64,000 nt of DNA. Source: Flavobacteriales bacterium. Its GTDB lineage: Bacteria; Bacteroidota; Bacteroidia; Flavobacteriales_D; Sanyastnellaceae. The stretch covers positions 1 to 64,000 of the forward strand of contig JAKVAX010000013.1 of NCBI GenBank assembly GCA_022447625.1, written 5' to 3'. This document shows, one piece after another, positions 1 through 8,583 of this stretch (position 1 is its first letter; each line of letters opens with the position of its first letter). The translations under genes and the position numbers were made by a program. The notes beneath the pieces are model-generated. The model ran no database searches, had not been told where the DNA came from, and saw only the letters and a list, made by a program, of their open reading frames with translations.

Positions 1-36
1 GATTACAATAGGCTTGTCTGATTTTTTCTTTTTCAT
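1..36 (-). CDS. possible start of a gene cut by the window edge
   Basis: On the minus strand an ATG at 36-34 opens a frame that runs off the left edge after 12 codons (MKKKKSDKPIVI). A lysine-rich start is common for real Bacteroidota genes, but 12 codons cannot identify a family and no clear promoter box lies just upstream. It could equally be a chance frame. Confidence 0.25.
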   Translation of the reverse strand, partial: MKKKKSDKPIVI

Positions 37-92
37 TCCATATCTAAGTTAAGTAGACACAGTTGAATGAACAGTCTCAGACGAGAGTCTAG

Positions 93-127
93 AATCAATA
101 ACCAATAACCAATAGCTAAGAACTAAT
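93..127. repeat. degenerate heptamer array, five units
   Basis: Five consecutive 7-base units can be read: AATCAAT, AACCAAT, AACCAAT, AGCTAAG, AACTAAT. Two are identical and the rest are one- to three-base variants. The array lies in the 232-base gap between the left-edge frame and the acidic lipoprotein gene; the rest of that gap shows nothing else I can name. Related 7-base arrays occur at 11367, 16983, 18059, 19131 and 51085. Confidence 0.6.
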
Positions 128-223
128 CATGCTATCCTCCGGAGGCGGACTAACCACATGCTAAATCCCGATCGGTAATGACGCATATATGCGCCCCTAA
201 TGCCTTTATAAAGACCCGAGCAC

Positions 224-247
224 AAAAAAAGCCGCTCATAGCGGCTT
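224..247 (-). terminator. rho-independent terminator of the acidic lipoprotein gene
   Basis: Perfect stem AAGCCGCT / AGCGGCTT around a 3-base loop; read on the minus strand it is followed by a run of seven T. It lies about 20 bases beyond the stop codon of the minus-strand gene at 269-553. Confidence 0.85.
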
Positions 248-268
248 CCCTTCATTTATTTCAGATTA

Positions 269-553
269 TCAGTTCGCGCGATTGAGCGATTGCTCTTCAT
301 CATCCTCCTCATCGTCGTCGTCATCGTTAACCGTGTCAGGATCGTCGTCTGGACGATCTTCACCTGAACGATTTTGATTCTTATCAATACCAGTATAAAC
401 TACATCTTCTTCTTCGTCACCGCCATATGCAGCGCGGTCTTGAGCCTCAACAGCGGCTTCAACCGGCTCGATCACCTCGTACTTCTGACAGCCAGTTACG
501 GCCACCATAACTACGGTGATTAGCAGGACAAATATGTAATTCAATTTCACCAT
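269..553 (-). CDS. small acidic lipoprotein, function unknown
   Basis: 94 residues. The first 21 residues form a hydrophobic signal ending in a lipobox-like Val-Thr-Gly-Cys with Cys22 as the expected lipidation site; GlnLysTyr follows rather than Asp. The mature part is short, low in complexity and very acidic: residues 60-88 are nearly all Asp and Glu. It therefore looks like a small envelope-anchored polyanion, perhaps cation binding, but this is inference and I recognise no family. The gene has its own terminator (224-247) and lies 50 bases downstream of the sensor kinase stop on the same strand, so it could be read through from that operon or have its own promoter. Confidence 0.7.
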   Translation of the reverse strand: MVKLNYIFVLLITVVMVAVTGCQKYEVIEPVEAAVEAQDRAAYGGDEEEDVVYTGIDKNQNRSGEDRPDDDPDTVNDDDDDEEDDEEQSLNRAN

Positions 554-605
554 GGTATTCTATGGGTATTAACAAATATACGTAGAGAACGTGGAAAAAC
601 CAAGA

Positions 606-3596
606 TTAGTTGGCGTAAAAGTCTTGAAAATCAACGGGAAGTATCAGTTCTACCCGCGTTCCACTAGTCTCTTTTCCTTTGTTTTTCAGTTCATACGGAC
701 CGATCAACTTTACGTCTTTACGAGTCATTTTTCGTAAAAGTTCGATGCGTCCAGTCGTAATATTCATCCCCTGGGAGATGTGATCATCGCCACGATCGTC
801 CTTGGCGGCACGACTGGTATCAATACCAATACCGTCGTCTGTAATGACAAAGGCCACTTCATCTGTGCCTTTCATGTAGATGTCAACCTCGATGTAGCCG
901 CATTCTTCCTTAGGGAGGATGCCATGCCAGATGCTGTTCTCCAAAAATGGCTGCAATAGCATGGATGGAACCTTGTTGGATTCCTGATCCACTTCATCAT
1001 CAACGTGGATCTCAAATTCAAACTTGTCTTTGAAGCGCATGTGCTCCAAGCCTAAGTACAGTTCCAATCGTTCAATCTCTTCCCGCAGACTGGTGAAATT
1101 CACCTGAGAACTGTCTAGGTTCTTTCGAATCAGCTTGGCGAAGCTGCTCAAGTACTTATTCGCCGCTAATCGGTCTTGACGGTTGATGTAATACTGAATC
1201 GAATTCAAGGCATTAAAGATGAAATGGCGATTCATACTCGAATTCAACGTCTGCTGCTCCAAAGAAAGCATCTTCGACTTATACTCGAGTTTCTCCTTTT
1301 CCATCTTCTCGATGAAGGCTTGTTTACGACGATGATAAATGAAGTATACAATGCCTGAAATGGCCAATATCTCGAGGGCTATGAACCACCAACTAAGCCA
1401 AAATGGAGGCGAGATGCTAAAGCTAAATGAAGCCGTTTCACCAGGATTTCCATACTGGTCAATGGCGCGTACCTTAAAGGTGTAATCATCGAAAGGTAGA
1501 CTCGAATAAGTTGCAAAATCTGTCTCCGTCACACCTTCCCAATCCTCCTCAATGCCCTCAAGCATGTATTGATACTTGATACCTTCCGGTTGCGACAGCG
1601 CTAAAGCATCAAAAAAGAACGAGAAATGGTCATCGTTGTGCGGCACTTCTAACGCTACTGGCCAGTCTCCATAAGCGCTAATTTCTTGTTCATACTCGTT
1701 CCAATTGGCTTTCTCTAGGTTGATGCGGATATCTGAAATGGCAATCGCCGGTGGAGTGGCCCTTGAACGATTGAGAACAAATTCTCGATCAACCACCGTA
1801 AGCGCTTGACTAGTTCCAATCCATACACGATCATCGCTCACATGAATGGCATTTTGATTCGTCTCGAGGAAACTAATTCCGTCGTGTTTACCAAGTCGAC
1901 TCCATTGGTATTCACCACCTTCAAAAAGACCAAGGAACACTCCGTCATTGGTCCCTAGCCATGCGTGTTGATCTTTATCGAAACGAATAAAGTTGACGTG
2001 GTTAGCACCGAATCCGCCTTTCAGTTTGATGGGCTTAATCTCGCCTGCGGCGGAAATCGTGCAGAGCCCACTTTCGGTTCCTACCCAAATCGTTCCGCGC
2101 TCATCTTGAGCAATACAATAGGTCGAGTTGTCTGGAAGTCCGGTTGACTCATCAAATACAGTAAACTCGGTATCATTCCAACGGAAAACACCGGCGTTAC
2201 TAGCTATCCAAAGATCGTCGCCCATTCGAACGATGCCTCTAATCCTTTTCCGTGGTACGCTTTCAATCATTTCAAATTCTCCAATAGCTAGGGAATAGCG
2301 AACGAGTCCTCTTGCGGTTCCTACCCATAGCACTCCTTCTTCTTCCAACAGACTCAAAATTCGCTTGTGTGGCAGACCGTCTTCCTCAGTGAAGGTGCGT
2401 TGGATATCGCCATTCTCATATAGACTTAATCCTCCAGAAGTTCCGAACCAGTATTGTCCGTCTAGCCCTTTTGAAGCACTCCAAACACGAGAGCTTTTAA
2501 GGCCTGTTCCAATACCATAATTGATCACCGAGTCTTCCATAATATGCGAAAGCCCGTTGTCATAGGTACCTACCCAATAGCCATTCGATTCATCCGGAAG
2601 GATGGTCATGACAATGTCGCCGGCAATGAGGTCATCGCTGTTGAAGTGCATCACCTGATCTCCGATAAACTTCAACAGTCCACTCCCGTTACTACCGAGC
2701 CAAACGTTTCCGTCTTTGTCGCACAGAATCCCGCGGATGTCAGAATTTGGAAGACCGTTGAATTCGCTGAACGCAGCTACATCAAGAACTTCTCCATTTT
2801 CATCGACATACAAGCGAGAGAATCCATCGCGAGATTTTAGCCAGAACTCACCTTCTTGACCGGGTGTGATTCCGGAAATATTTTCACTGATTAAACCATC
2901 ATTCGGACCAATAAAACGAAGTCCATTGGGAGTTCGATGCACTACACCTTGCCCTACGGTGGCAATCAATAAGCCGCCCTTCCCATCAGGATAAGCGTCC
3001 ATAATGGTGGCGTCAATGCTGTCACTAGTGAGGATGATTTTGGAGATACCGCCTTTTCCCTCCCAGTGAATGCGGTCTTTGTAAATGGTGTAAAAGTTGA
3101 CACCCAGGCCCATATCAGCGACGGTGCGTTTAGCGTGACCTTCTTCGATGAATCGATGCCATTGTCCCTTTTCAAAAGTAACGGCGCCGTCTTCGGTAGA
3201 GATGAAGAGTTTGCCATTGTCTTCTCGGATGTGGTTCACTTGAGCATCCTCCATTCCTTCTGGGAAGCGATGCGTTTCAAACGAATTTCCATTGAAAAGA
3301 CTGATTCCTCCGACCGATCCAAATACCATGAGGCTGTCACGAAATTCCGCGATAGCGTTGACCTGATTCCCGAGCAAGCCATCTTGACGTGAGAAGTTTC
3401 TAAAGCCATCACCATCGAAACGACTAACGCCTCCAAGGGTGCCAAACCAGAGGTAGCCTAGGTGGTCTTGATGAAAACAACGTACCTGTGATTGCGCCAG
3501 GCCGTCATTTGTGCTCCATTCGATGAAAGGCAGGGTTTGACCGTTTCCGCCAATGGCGAAAAGAGAAATAAAGATGAGAAATAGCAGCTTTTTCAT
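606..3596 (-). CDS. propeller/Y_Y_Y sensor histidine kinase, LytS type
   Basis: 996 residues. A signal peptide (1-19) is followed by about 600 residues of two-component-regulator propeller repeats with recurring WxGT and GL motifs, a Y_Y_Y domain (about 665-731), one membrane segment (about 732-754) and a short coiled coil. The cytoplasmic kinase is of the LytS (His_kinase) family, with phosphoacceptor His791 in an NRHFIFNALNSIQ box, then an N-box (LLQPFLENSIWHG) and a DDGIGID ATP-binding motif. It should sense a periplasmic ligand and phosphorylate the LytTR regulator encoded immediately upstream, with which it shares a 4-base ATGA overlap; the two are surely co-translated. The domain order is typical of Bacteroidota. 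The ligand cannot be deduced. Confidence 0.93.
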   Translation of the reverse strand: MKKLLFLIFISLFAIGGNGQTLPFIEWSTNDGLAQSQVRCFHQDHLGYLWFGTLGGVSRFDGDGFRNFSRQDGLLGNQVNAIAEFRDSLMVFGSVGGISLFNGNSFETHRFPEGMEDAQVNHIREDNGKLFISTEDGAVTFEKGQWHRFIEEGHAKRTVADMGLGVNFYTIYKDRIHWEGKGGISKIILTSDSIDATIMDAYPDGKGGLLIATVGQGVVHRTPNGLRFIGPNDGLISENISGITPGQEGEFWLKSRDGFSRLYVDENGEVLDVAAFSEFNGLPNSDIRGILCDKDGNVWLGSNGSGLLKFIGDQVMHFNSDDLIAGDIVMTILPDESNGYWVGTYDNGLSHIMEDSVINYGIGTGLKSSRVWSASKGLDGQYWFGTSGGLSLYENGDIQRTFTEEDGLPHKRILSLLEEEGVLWVGTARGLVRYSLAIGEFEMIESVPRKRIRGIVRMGDDLWIASNAGVFRWNDTEFTVFDESTGLPDNSTYCIAQDERGTIWVGTESGLCTISAAGEIKPIKLKGGFGANHVNFIRFDKDQHAWLGTNDGVFLGLFEGGEYQWSRLGKHDGISFLETNQNAIHVSDDRVWIGTSQALTVVDREFVLNRSRATPPAIAISDIRINLEKANWNEYEQEISAYGDWPVALEVPHNDDHFSFFFDALALSQPEGIKYQYMLEGIEEDWEGVTETDFATYSSLPFDDYTFKVRAIDQYGNPGETASFSFSISPPFWLSWWFIALEILAISGIVYFIYHRRKQAFIEKMEKEKLEYKSKMLSLEQQTLNSSMNRHFIFNALNSIQYYINRQDRLAANKYLSSFAKLIRKNLDSSQVNFTSLREEIERLELYLGLEHMRFKDKFEFEIHVDDEVDQESNKVPSMLLQPFLENSIWHGILPKEECGYIEVDIYMKGTDEVAFVITDDGIGIDTSRAAKDDRGDDHISQGMNITTGRIELLRKMTRKDVKLIGPYELKNKGKETSGTRVELILPVDFQDFYAN
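3345..3357 (-). repeat. dispersed 13-base motif, exact
   Basis: TTCCGCGATAGCG on the plus strand; sense reading in the kinase gives NAIAEF. Confidence 0.8.
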
Positions 3597-4354
3597 CCAG
3601 CGTTTACACGTTCAAGGAATACTTGCAACTTACGACGAGCAATGGGGATTTCATTGTCGTTAGAGAGGATCACAAAGCCACCTTCTTGGCGAGAATATTC
3701 TTTAAGGTGGTGAGCGATATTCACAATGTAACTGCGGTGCAGGCGGAAGAAGATACGTTTGCTCAAACGTTCTTCAAAGTACTTGATCGTTTTACTGCTC
3801 AGAATGCTTCGTCCATCAGATAAATGAACCACAGTGTATTGATCTTGGGCTTCAAGATGGGTGATGTCTTTTGAATTGAGAAAGCTCACTCCTTCAGAAT
3901 GTACGATAGGTGTACGATCTTCATCAAGTACTTCCGTAATCTTTTCCGCGATAGCGTCAACATTAACCTCAGAAGCAGAACGACCATTGACAATTTGACG
4001 AACGCGTTCAACGGCTGCTTGAAGCTCTTCGATGTTGATCGGCTTTTCGAGGTATTGCGCAGCGTTCTCCTTGTAGGCACGAAGAGCGTGCTCACCATGG
4101 GCAGTCGTGAAAATAACTTCAAAGTCACGATCGTTGAACATGTTCAAGAACCCGAAGCCGTCTTTGGCTGGCATCATCACATCAAGGAAAACGAGGTCTG
4201 GATCCAACGCTTCAACAAGGGCCTTTCCTTCGCGAGCGTCAGGAGCGGTGCCCATAATCTGAATTCCTTCGCAGAAATCCGTTACCATCATTTTGAGGTT
4301 ATCGCGAGCGTTTTGCTCATCGTCGATGATAATTGCACGAAGTATCTCCTTCAT
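3593..4354 (-). CDS. LytTR-family response regulator
   Basis: 253 residues. The receiver domain (1-125) has the acidic pair Asp11-Asp12, phosphoacceptor Asp58 in LVFLDVMMP, Thr83/Thr84 and Lys104. A LytTR DNA-binding domain fills about residues 150-253. It overlaps the sensor kinase start by 4 bases (ATGA) and is its evident partner. A direct repeat matching the LytTR binding consensus twice lies at 4415-4444, 60-90 bases upstream of this start, so the system probably controls its own operon. Intact, unlike its paralogue at 4448-5227. Confidence 0.94.
   Translation of the reverse strand: MKEILRAIIIDDEQNARDNLKMMVTDFCEGIQIMGTAPDAREGKALVEALDPDLVFLDVMMPAKDGFGFLNMFNDRDFEVIFTTAHGEHALRAYKENAAQYLEKPINIEELQAAVERVRQIVNGRSASEVNVDAIAEKITEVLDEDRTPIVHSEGVSFLNSKDITHLEAQDQYTVVHLSDGRSILSSKTIKYFEERLSKRIFFRLHRSYIVNIAHHLKEYSRQEGGFVILSNDNEIPIARRKLQVFLERVNAG
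3944..3956 (-). repeat. dispersed 13-base motif, exact
   Basis: Same form as the copy in the kinase; encodes DAIAEK in the linker of the LytTR regulator. Confidence 0.8.
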
Positions 4355-4407
4355 AATTCCCGTCTTAGTGAAAGGAAGATAAGCGGAACGAGCCGTAAAT
4401 GAGGGAG

Positions 4408-4444
4408 CAAACTAATAAACGGTAGCGTTCAGTAAACAAACGGT
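4408..4444 (-). promoter_or_regulatory. LytTR operator overlapping the regulator/kinase promoter
   Basis: On the minus strand, ACCGTTTGT (4444-4436) and ACCGTTTAT (4423-4415) form a direct repeat with a 12-base spacer. Both match all defined positions of the published LytTR site, [TA][AC][CA]GTTN[AG][TG], whose repeats are normally 12-13 bases apart. The upstream copy contains TTTG (4440-4437), a possible -33 box, 21 bases from a near-consensus -7 box TTAGTTTG (4415-4408), about 54 bases before the regulator ATG. This is the expected arrangement for an activator site. No experimental support. Confidence 0.7.
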
Positions 4445-4447
4445 AAA

Positions 4448-5227
4448 TCAGAGTGATTTCACTCGTGTCAGAAAATCTGACAGGCGAGCACGAGCGACTG
4501 GAACCTGCGAACCATCGGAGAGAACCGCAATGTGCCCGTCTGTTTTTAGGTACTCTCGGAGTTCTTGAATGTTGATTATGTGTGACTTGTGGACTCTGCA
4601 AAAGATGGCTGGATCCAACATGTCGTCATAGATTTTCATGTTCCGACTATCATAGAAAGAAACACCGTCTTTAAAGTAAAGGGTGGTGTAGGTACCATCG
4701 GCCTCTAAGCGAACGATCTCATCATCATTGACGATTCGGAATCCCTTCTGGTGATGCAGGGTGATTTTTTTCGGACGTTGGTTGGCCTTCAATGTTTCTG
4801 TGAGTGCCTTTAGGCTTTCCAAATAAGCAGGCTGGCTTGACGGTTCGGCAACGAAGGTGTGTTGGTATTCAATCAGCTTCTCAACCGCACTTCGAAGATC
4901 TTCGATATCAACAGGCTTGAGCACGTAGTGAATGGCGTTCGCATTGAAGGCCTGCACCGCATAGTCTTTGAACGCAGTCACAAAGACCACTTGGAAGTTC
5001 AGACTTGGTGCCTTCTCTAAGAAGTCGAACCCTTCGCTACCGCTTGGCATTCGGATATCAAGGAAGACAACAACAGGTTAGAATTCTTGAAGCATATCTA
5101 GGGCGTTGTTCACACCGGAAGCATAGGCTACGACCTTGATTTCAGGACAGAAATCATCAATCAGCATGCGCAGATTTTCTCTGGCATGGAACTCATCATC
5201 TACGATTAATGCTCTCAGTTGGTCCAT
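4448..5227 (-). pseudogene. second LytTR response regulator, interrupted by an in-frame TAA
   Basis: The frame from ATG 5227-5225 to the stop at 4448 has 260 codons, the normal size of a LytTR regulator. The N-terminus has the acidic pair at residues 10-11 (LIVDDE) and phosphoacceptor Asp57 in VVFLDIRMP; the LytTR domain occupies about the last 105 residues. Codon 50 (5080-5078) is TAA, placed just before the proline that precedes the Asp57 strand. Everything after it remains well conserved and the reading frame never shifts. Re-initiation at 5050 would give 200 residues lacking Asp57. Either a recent loss of function or a base-call error. It lies upstream of the other regulator/kinase pair, on the same strand. 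Confidence 0.8.
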
Positions 5228-5334
5228 TTGCTTCTTCAAGTATAAGGCCTTCGCGGCAAGAGGTCAAAAAGTGTAACCTAAACTCTGCATTCCGCGTAAA
5301 GGGAGAGACCAAACTTGAGATAACCTAACGTACT

Positions 5335-5592
5335 ATGCACTTATTCGCATTCCTCAACCGATTGAAGGTTCAGGTCAGTGATGACCAACGCTACATTGAT
5401 GTAGCCTACACTCCTGGTTCCCCAGACGCATTATATGACATTTGTGACGTGAATGGTCGTATCATAAAAACGGGCAAAATCAATCGCGATTCTATGCGCG
5501 TAGCTGTTTCAGATCTGTTGAATTCAGCTTATGTCTTCCTCGTACTAGATGGAGATCGTATCCGAACTCAGCGATTCACAATCCACCGATAG
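5335..5592 (+). CDS. small protein resembling a stand-alone secretion-tail fold
   Basis: 85 residues, no signal peptide. From about residue 35 the pattern (YDICDVNGRIIKTGKI, then an l...AYVFLVLDGD strand and a basic end) looks like the C-terminal 50 residues of Por/T9SS type A sorting domains, but there is no cargo part. It might be a cytoplasmic or orphan domain, a fragment of a lost secreted protein, or a chance similarity. Its 3' end overlaps the convergent hydrolase gene by 17 bases. Moderately confident that it is coding; function unknown. Confidence 0.5.
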   Translation: MHLFAFLNRLKVQVSDDQRYIDVAYTPGSPDALYDICDVNGRIIKTGKINRDSMRVAVSDLLNSAYVFLVLDGDRIRTQRFTIHR

Positions 5593-6358
5593 ATTTAAAC
5601 CATTGGATCAAATGTTGAGTGGCCTTATTGGGATCCTCAAATTGTGACATGTGTCCTGTTTGATCCAAGACTTTCCAGAAACTAGGGTTGACCCTAGTTT
5701 TTTCTTCATCCATACCGTCCATTGGTAATCTTGGATCAGCCTTTCCAAGAAGATATCCTACAGGAAAAGAAGCGTTATTGAGCGTTTCTTGATGATCACT
5801 GCGGTCTCGTATGATCTTCAGATGATGCGCAATTACTTCACTGGGCATTTCGTTAGCCTCTTTTGAAAGTTGTACCACCAGCGCTTCATAGGAGGCTTTT
5901 TTGGTTTCTGGAAAAAGGCCGCCAATCATTGAACGTGTGTAGTGCACTTTGTGGGTTTTAACCATTTCTATGGCGCGGTCACGGAGTGCTTTCTTTTCCT
6001 CGGCGTCTTCACATGAGGTGGAATGAAACATCATCAATGACCCCACTCGTTCAGGTGCGCATTGCGCTAATTCGCAAGCAACGTAACCACCTAAGGAATG
6101 ACCAATAATATCGATTTTCTCAACTTCGAGGGCATCAAGTATGTCAAGGCAAACATTAGCCAAAGACCTCATAGAGTGAAAGTCTTCAGGCATGCCGCTA
6201 CTCCCATGGCCTGGAAGATCAGGAACGATGTATTGCCTATCAGGGAAGCGCTCGAGCAGAAAGTCCCACATGCTTCCCTTTTCAAGAAAGCCATGGATAA
6301 GTAGAGTAGGAGCACCTTGTCCTACCACATCGACGTTTAGCGATGCTTCTTCGCTCAT
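5576..6358 (-). CDS. alpha/beta-fold hydrolase
   Basis: 260 residues with the full hallmarks of the family: oxyanion-hole motif HGF near residue 22, nucleophile elbow GHSLGG with Ser88, an acid probably in LGKADP near residue 208 and catalytic His236 in TGHMSQF. No signal peptide, so cytosolic. The closest general description is a small-molecule esterase or lyase of the MhpC/BioH type; the substrate cannot be inferred. Two bases separate it from the upstream metalloprotease stop at 6360, on the same strand, so it may be read from the same transcript. Confidence 0.85.
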   Translation of the reverse strand: MSEEASLNVDVVGQGAPTLLIHGFLEKGSMWDFLLERFPDRQYIVPDLPGHGSSGMPEDFHSMRSLANVCLDILDALEVEKIDIIGHSLGGYVACELAQCAPERVGSLMMFHSTSCEDAEEKKALRDRAIEMVKTHKVHYTRSMIGGLFPETKKASYEALVVQLSKEANEMPSEVIAHHLKIIRDRSDHQETLNNASFPVGYLLGKADPRLPMDGMDEEKTRVNPSFWKVLDQTGHMSQFEDPNKATQHLIQWFKSIGGL

Positions 6359-6359
6359 A

Positions 6360-8498
6360 TTATGGACAAGCCGTATCGAACTGACTTGTGAAGATCAACA
6401 AGTCTTCCGCTCCTACAGATCCGTTTCCATCGAAATCTGCAACACACCCGGTGGTGCATCCGAAATTAGAAAGGAACGATAGGAAGTCTGCGATATCAAC
6501 GTAGCCGCTGTCATCTAGGTCAGCTGGACAGAAACAATTGGCCGGTGCTGTGAAAACACCCAATGCTACTGTACTACAAGTAGGCTCATCTGTGAATAGG
6601 ATCAGCACGTCGTTTGAGCTTCCGTCACTTGACAAGTCAGAGAGGTTGATCGTCAGTGGACTTGCTCCAATAGCAAAGTCAGTTCCGTTCACGTTGATTG
6701 AACCCGTTGCTGGCGCACTGGTGAATTCAACGATGATTTCTTGTGAGTACAAGTTGGTCATTGGATCACATGCTGTTTGTGCACCTGCGGTTACGTTCTC
6801 GATAGAACATGGAGGGAAGCTCCCTTGCCAGAAGGCCACTCCATACTGGGAGCCGTCTCCCGTATATGAATATGGCGAAACGAGAGAGACAAAATCTCCA
6901 ATCCCCCAATAGCCTGCAGATACCGCTAAGGCTTCGTTGCCATTTCCTCCGCTACCCCACTGAACGAAATCGAGGAAGTCATCTACTACTAGAAGATTGG
7001 CACCCGGTGCAAAGAGTTCCATAGTTGAACCAGTTGGATTCGGATTCCAGACATTCCACTGAAGCGTCACAGAACCTGTAGGTGGAATCACAATTGAACC
7101 GTCTACTGCAGTCAGCGCACTCGCTAATGTGAACGAGAATTCAGAACCAAGGATAAAGCTACTCACATCAATCGCACACGAGCCGTAGTTCGTTAATGTG
7201 ATTTGCTTCACATCCGTATCTACTGCTGTGATACGCACGTTGTCACAACATGACTGCGGTGCGGTAAAGGCGTTAGATTCTTGGTATACACAGTCTGTTT
7301 CCGAAGTGAAGAAGATGTCAAGATCTACACCTTGTCCGTCTGAAGGAAGTCCGAGAATGTTAATAGTCTGAGGAGAACCTTGAATTGTGAAGAGGTTGCC
7401 ATTTACGTTGATCAATCCTCCTGCAGGCTCACCAGAGTACTCAACAATGATTTGCTGGTTGTAAGTATTCGTTGCTGGATTACACGGTGTTTGTGTTCCT
7501 AGTGTCACATTTGAGATAATACAACCACCTACAGTCCATCCAATGTCTGTGAAGATACCTTCTACGATTGGACCTGGATCGTGATGTGCTTCTGCCGTTC
7601 CAACGAACGGAGTCATCAAGGCATTTCCACTACCTGCGCCGTAGGTTCCCTCGTTCAAGTGAGAGTAGCTCGACCCACCATTCCAAGAACCAGGAGCGTA
7701 GATACGTGGACGGTTTCCGTTGTTGTTTCCAACACCTTCAGCACCGTTCCAGTAAAGCTGGTTGCTTGTAAGGGCGTTTCCAAGAGCTGTTGTTCCACTT
7801 GCGTAAGTGTCAACGAGATCATCACCGTCAAGTTCTTCAACGAAACGGTCATAGATGATTGGGTCACCTGCAATACCTAAGAAACCTGTACCACCACTTA
7901 CGTTACCACTACCAATGAATCCGAGACCGTGACACAACTCGTGGAGTACCACCGTTACGAAGTCGTATTGACCTCCTGGCGTGTTACCATCTGTGCCGTA
8001 GTACCAGTTGGCGTTACTGTTGAAGGTACATGAAAGGTCAAAGGAGGTTATGTCATTATCAGAACCGCGAAGTTTGTTTGCTAAGGCAGCTGGGTAGAAT
8101 GTATCTGGCTCCGTCGCTCCAGGGAAATTCCGGAAGTATCCATCTGCACCAGCGAATCCAAGTGTTCCACCAGAGAGTGATTGCCAATTCGCTTCAAGTG
8201 TAATCGGCACACTAGAAGTCAACAGACTCGCCCAGATATCAACCGCAAATTGAAAGGCTGTTTGAGCCTCTGCAGAGAACCCATTATAAACCACCGAGAT
8301 GACTACAGAACGTTCTGCTCCTGGAATAAATCCTTCTGGTGGAGGTACGTAGGTGAACTCATCGATCCCCGTTCCTTGGAGTCCGTGTTCACACCCGTTC
8401 ATATGTCCTTTTTTATAATCGCTCAAGCCGCATACGAGCTGAGCATTCACTGTTACGGCCGATAGAATAAAGGCCAGCGCAATAGTAAGCTGTTTCAT
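6360..8498 (-). CDS. secreted zinc metalloprotease-like protein with dockerin-like C-terminus
   Basis: 712 residues from the ATG at 8498, chosen because it begins directly with a clean signal peptide (MKQLTIALAFILSAVTVNAQ). An HExxHxxGF zinc motif lies at His186/Glu187/His190 (VLHELCHGLGF). The middle holds two copies of a roughly 90-residue beta module, each starting C-x-I-x-NVT-G-Q-T and ending in FTAP, with a third beta domain between. The end carries two calcium-loop helices (DLDDSGYVDIADF and DFDGNGSVGAEDL), a dockerin/EF-hand pair, instead of the usual T9SS sorting tail. Probably an exported protease; how it is attached or released is unclear. Confidence 0.82.
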   Translation of the reverse strand: MKQLTIALAFILSAVTVNAQLVCGLSDYKKGHMNGCEHGLQGTGIDEFTYVPPPEGFIPGAERSVVISVVYNGFSAEAQTAFQFAVDIWASLLTSSVPITLEANWQSLSGGTLGFAGADGYFRNFPGATEPDTFYPAALANKLRGSDNDITSFDLSCTFNSNANWYYGTDGNTPGGQYDFVTVVLHELCHGLGFIGSGNVSGGTGFLGIAGDPIIYDRFVEELDGDDLVDTYASGTTALGNALTSNQLYWNGAEGVGNNNGNRPRIYAPGSWNGGSSYSHLNEGTYGAGSGNALMTPFVGTAEAHHDPGPIVEGIFTDIGWTVGGCIISNVTLGTQTPCNPATNTYNQQIIVEYSGEPAGGLINVNGNLFTIQGSPQTINILGLPSDGQGVDLDIFFTSETDCVYQESNAFTAPQSCCDNVRITAVDTDVKQITLTNYGSCAIDVSSFILGSEFSFTLASALTAVDGSIVIPPTGSVTLQWNVWNPNPTGSTMELFAPGANLLVVDDFLDFVQWGSGGNGNEALAVSAGYWGIGDFVSLVSPYSYTGDGSQYGVAFWQGSFPPCSIENVTAGAQTACDPMTNLYSQEIIVEFTSAPATGSINVNGTDFAIGASPLTINLSDLSSDGSSNDVLILFTDEPTCSTVALGVFTAPANCFCPADLDDSGYVDIADFLSFLSNFGCTTGCVADFDGNGSVGAEDLLIFTSQFDTACP

Positions 8499-8583
8499 GG
8501 TTAGGTCTCCGATAAGGGTGACTAAGATACGCATTTGATGACAGACGATTATCGCGAATCGCTGTCACAATCACTATAACAGA

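Noticed and set aside
3899-4402. 167-codon open frame opposite the LytTR regulator
   Set aside because: Lies entirely against a clearly functional gene, with no family pattern, promoter or start context.
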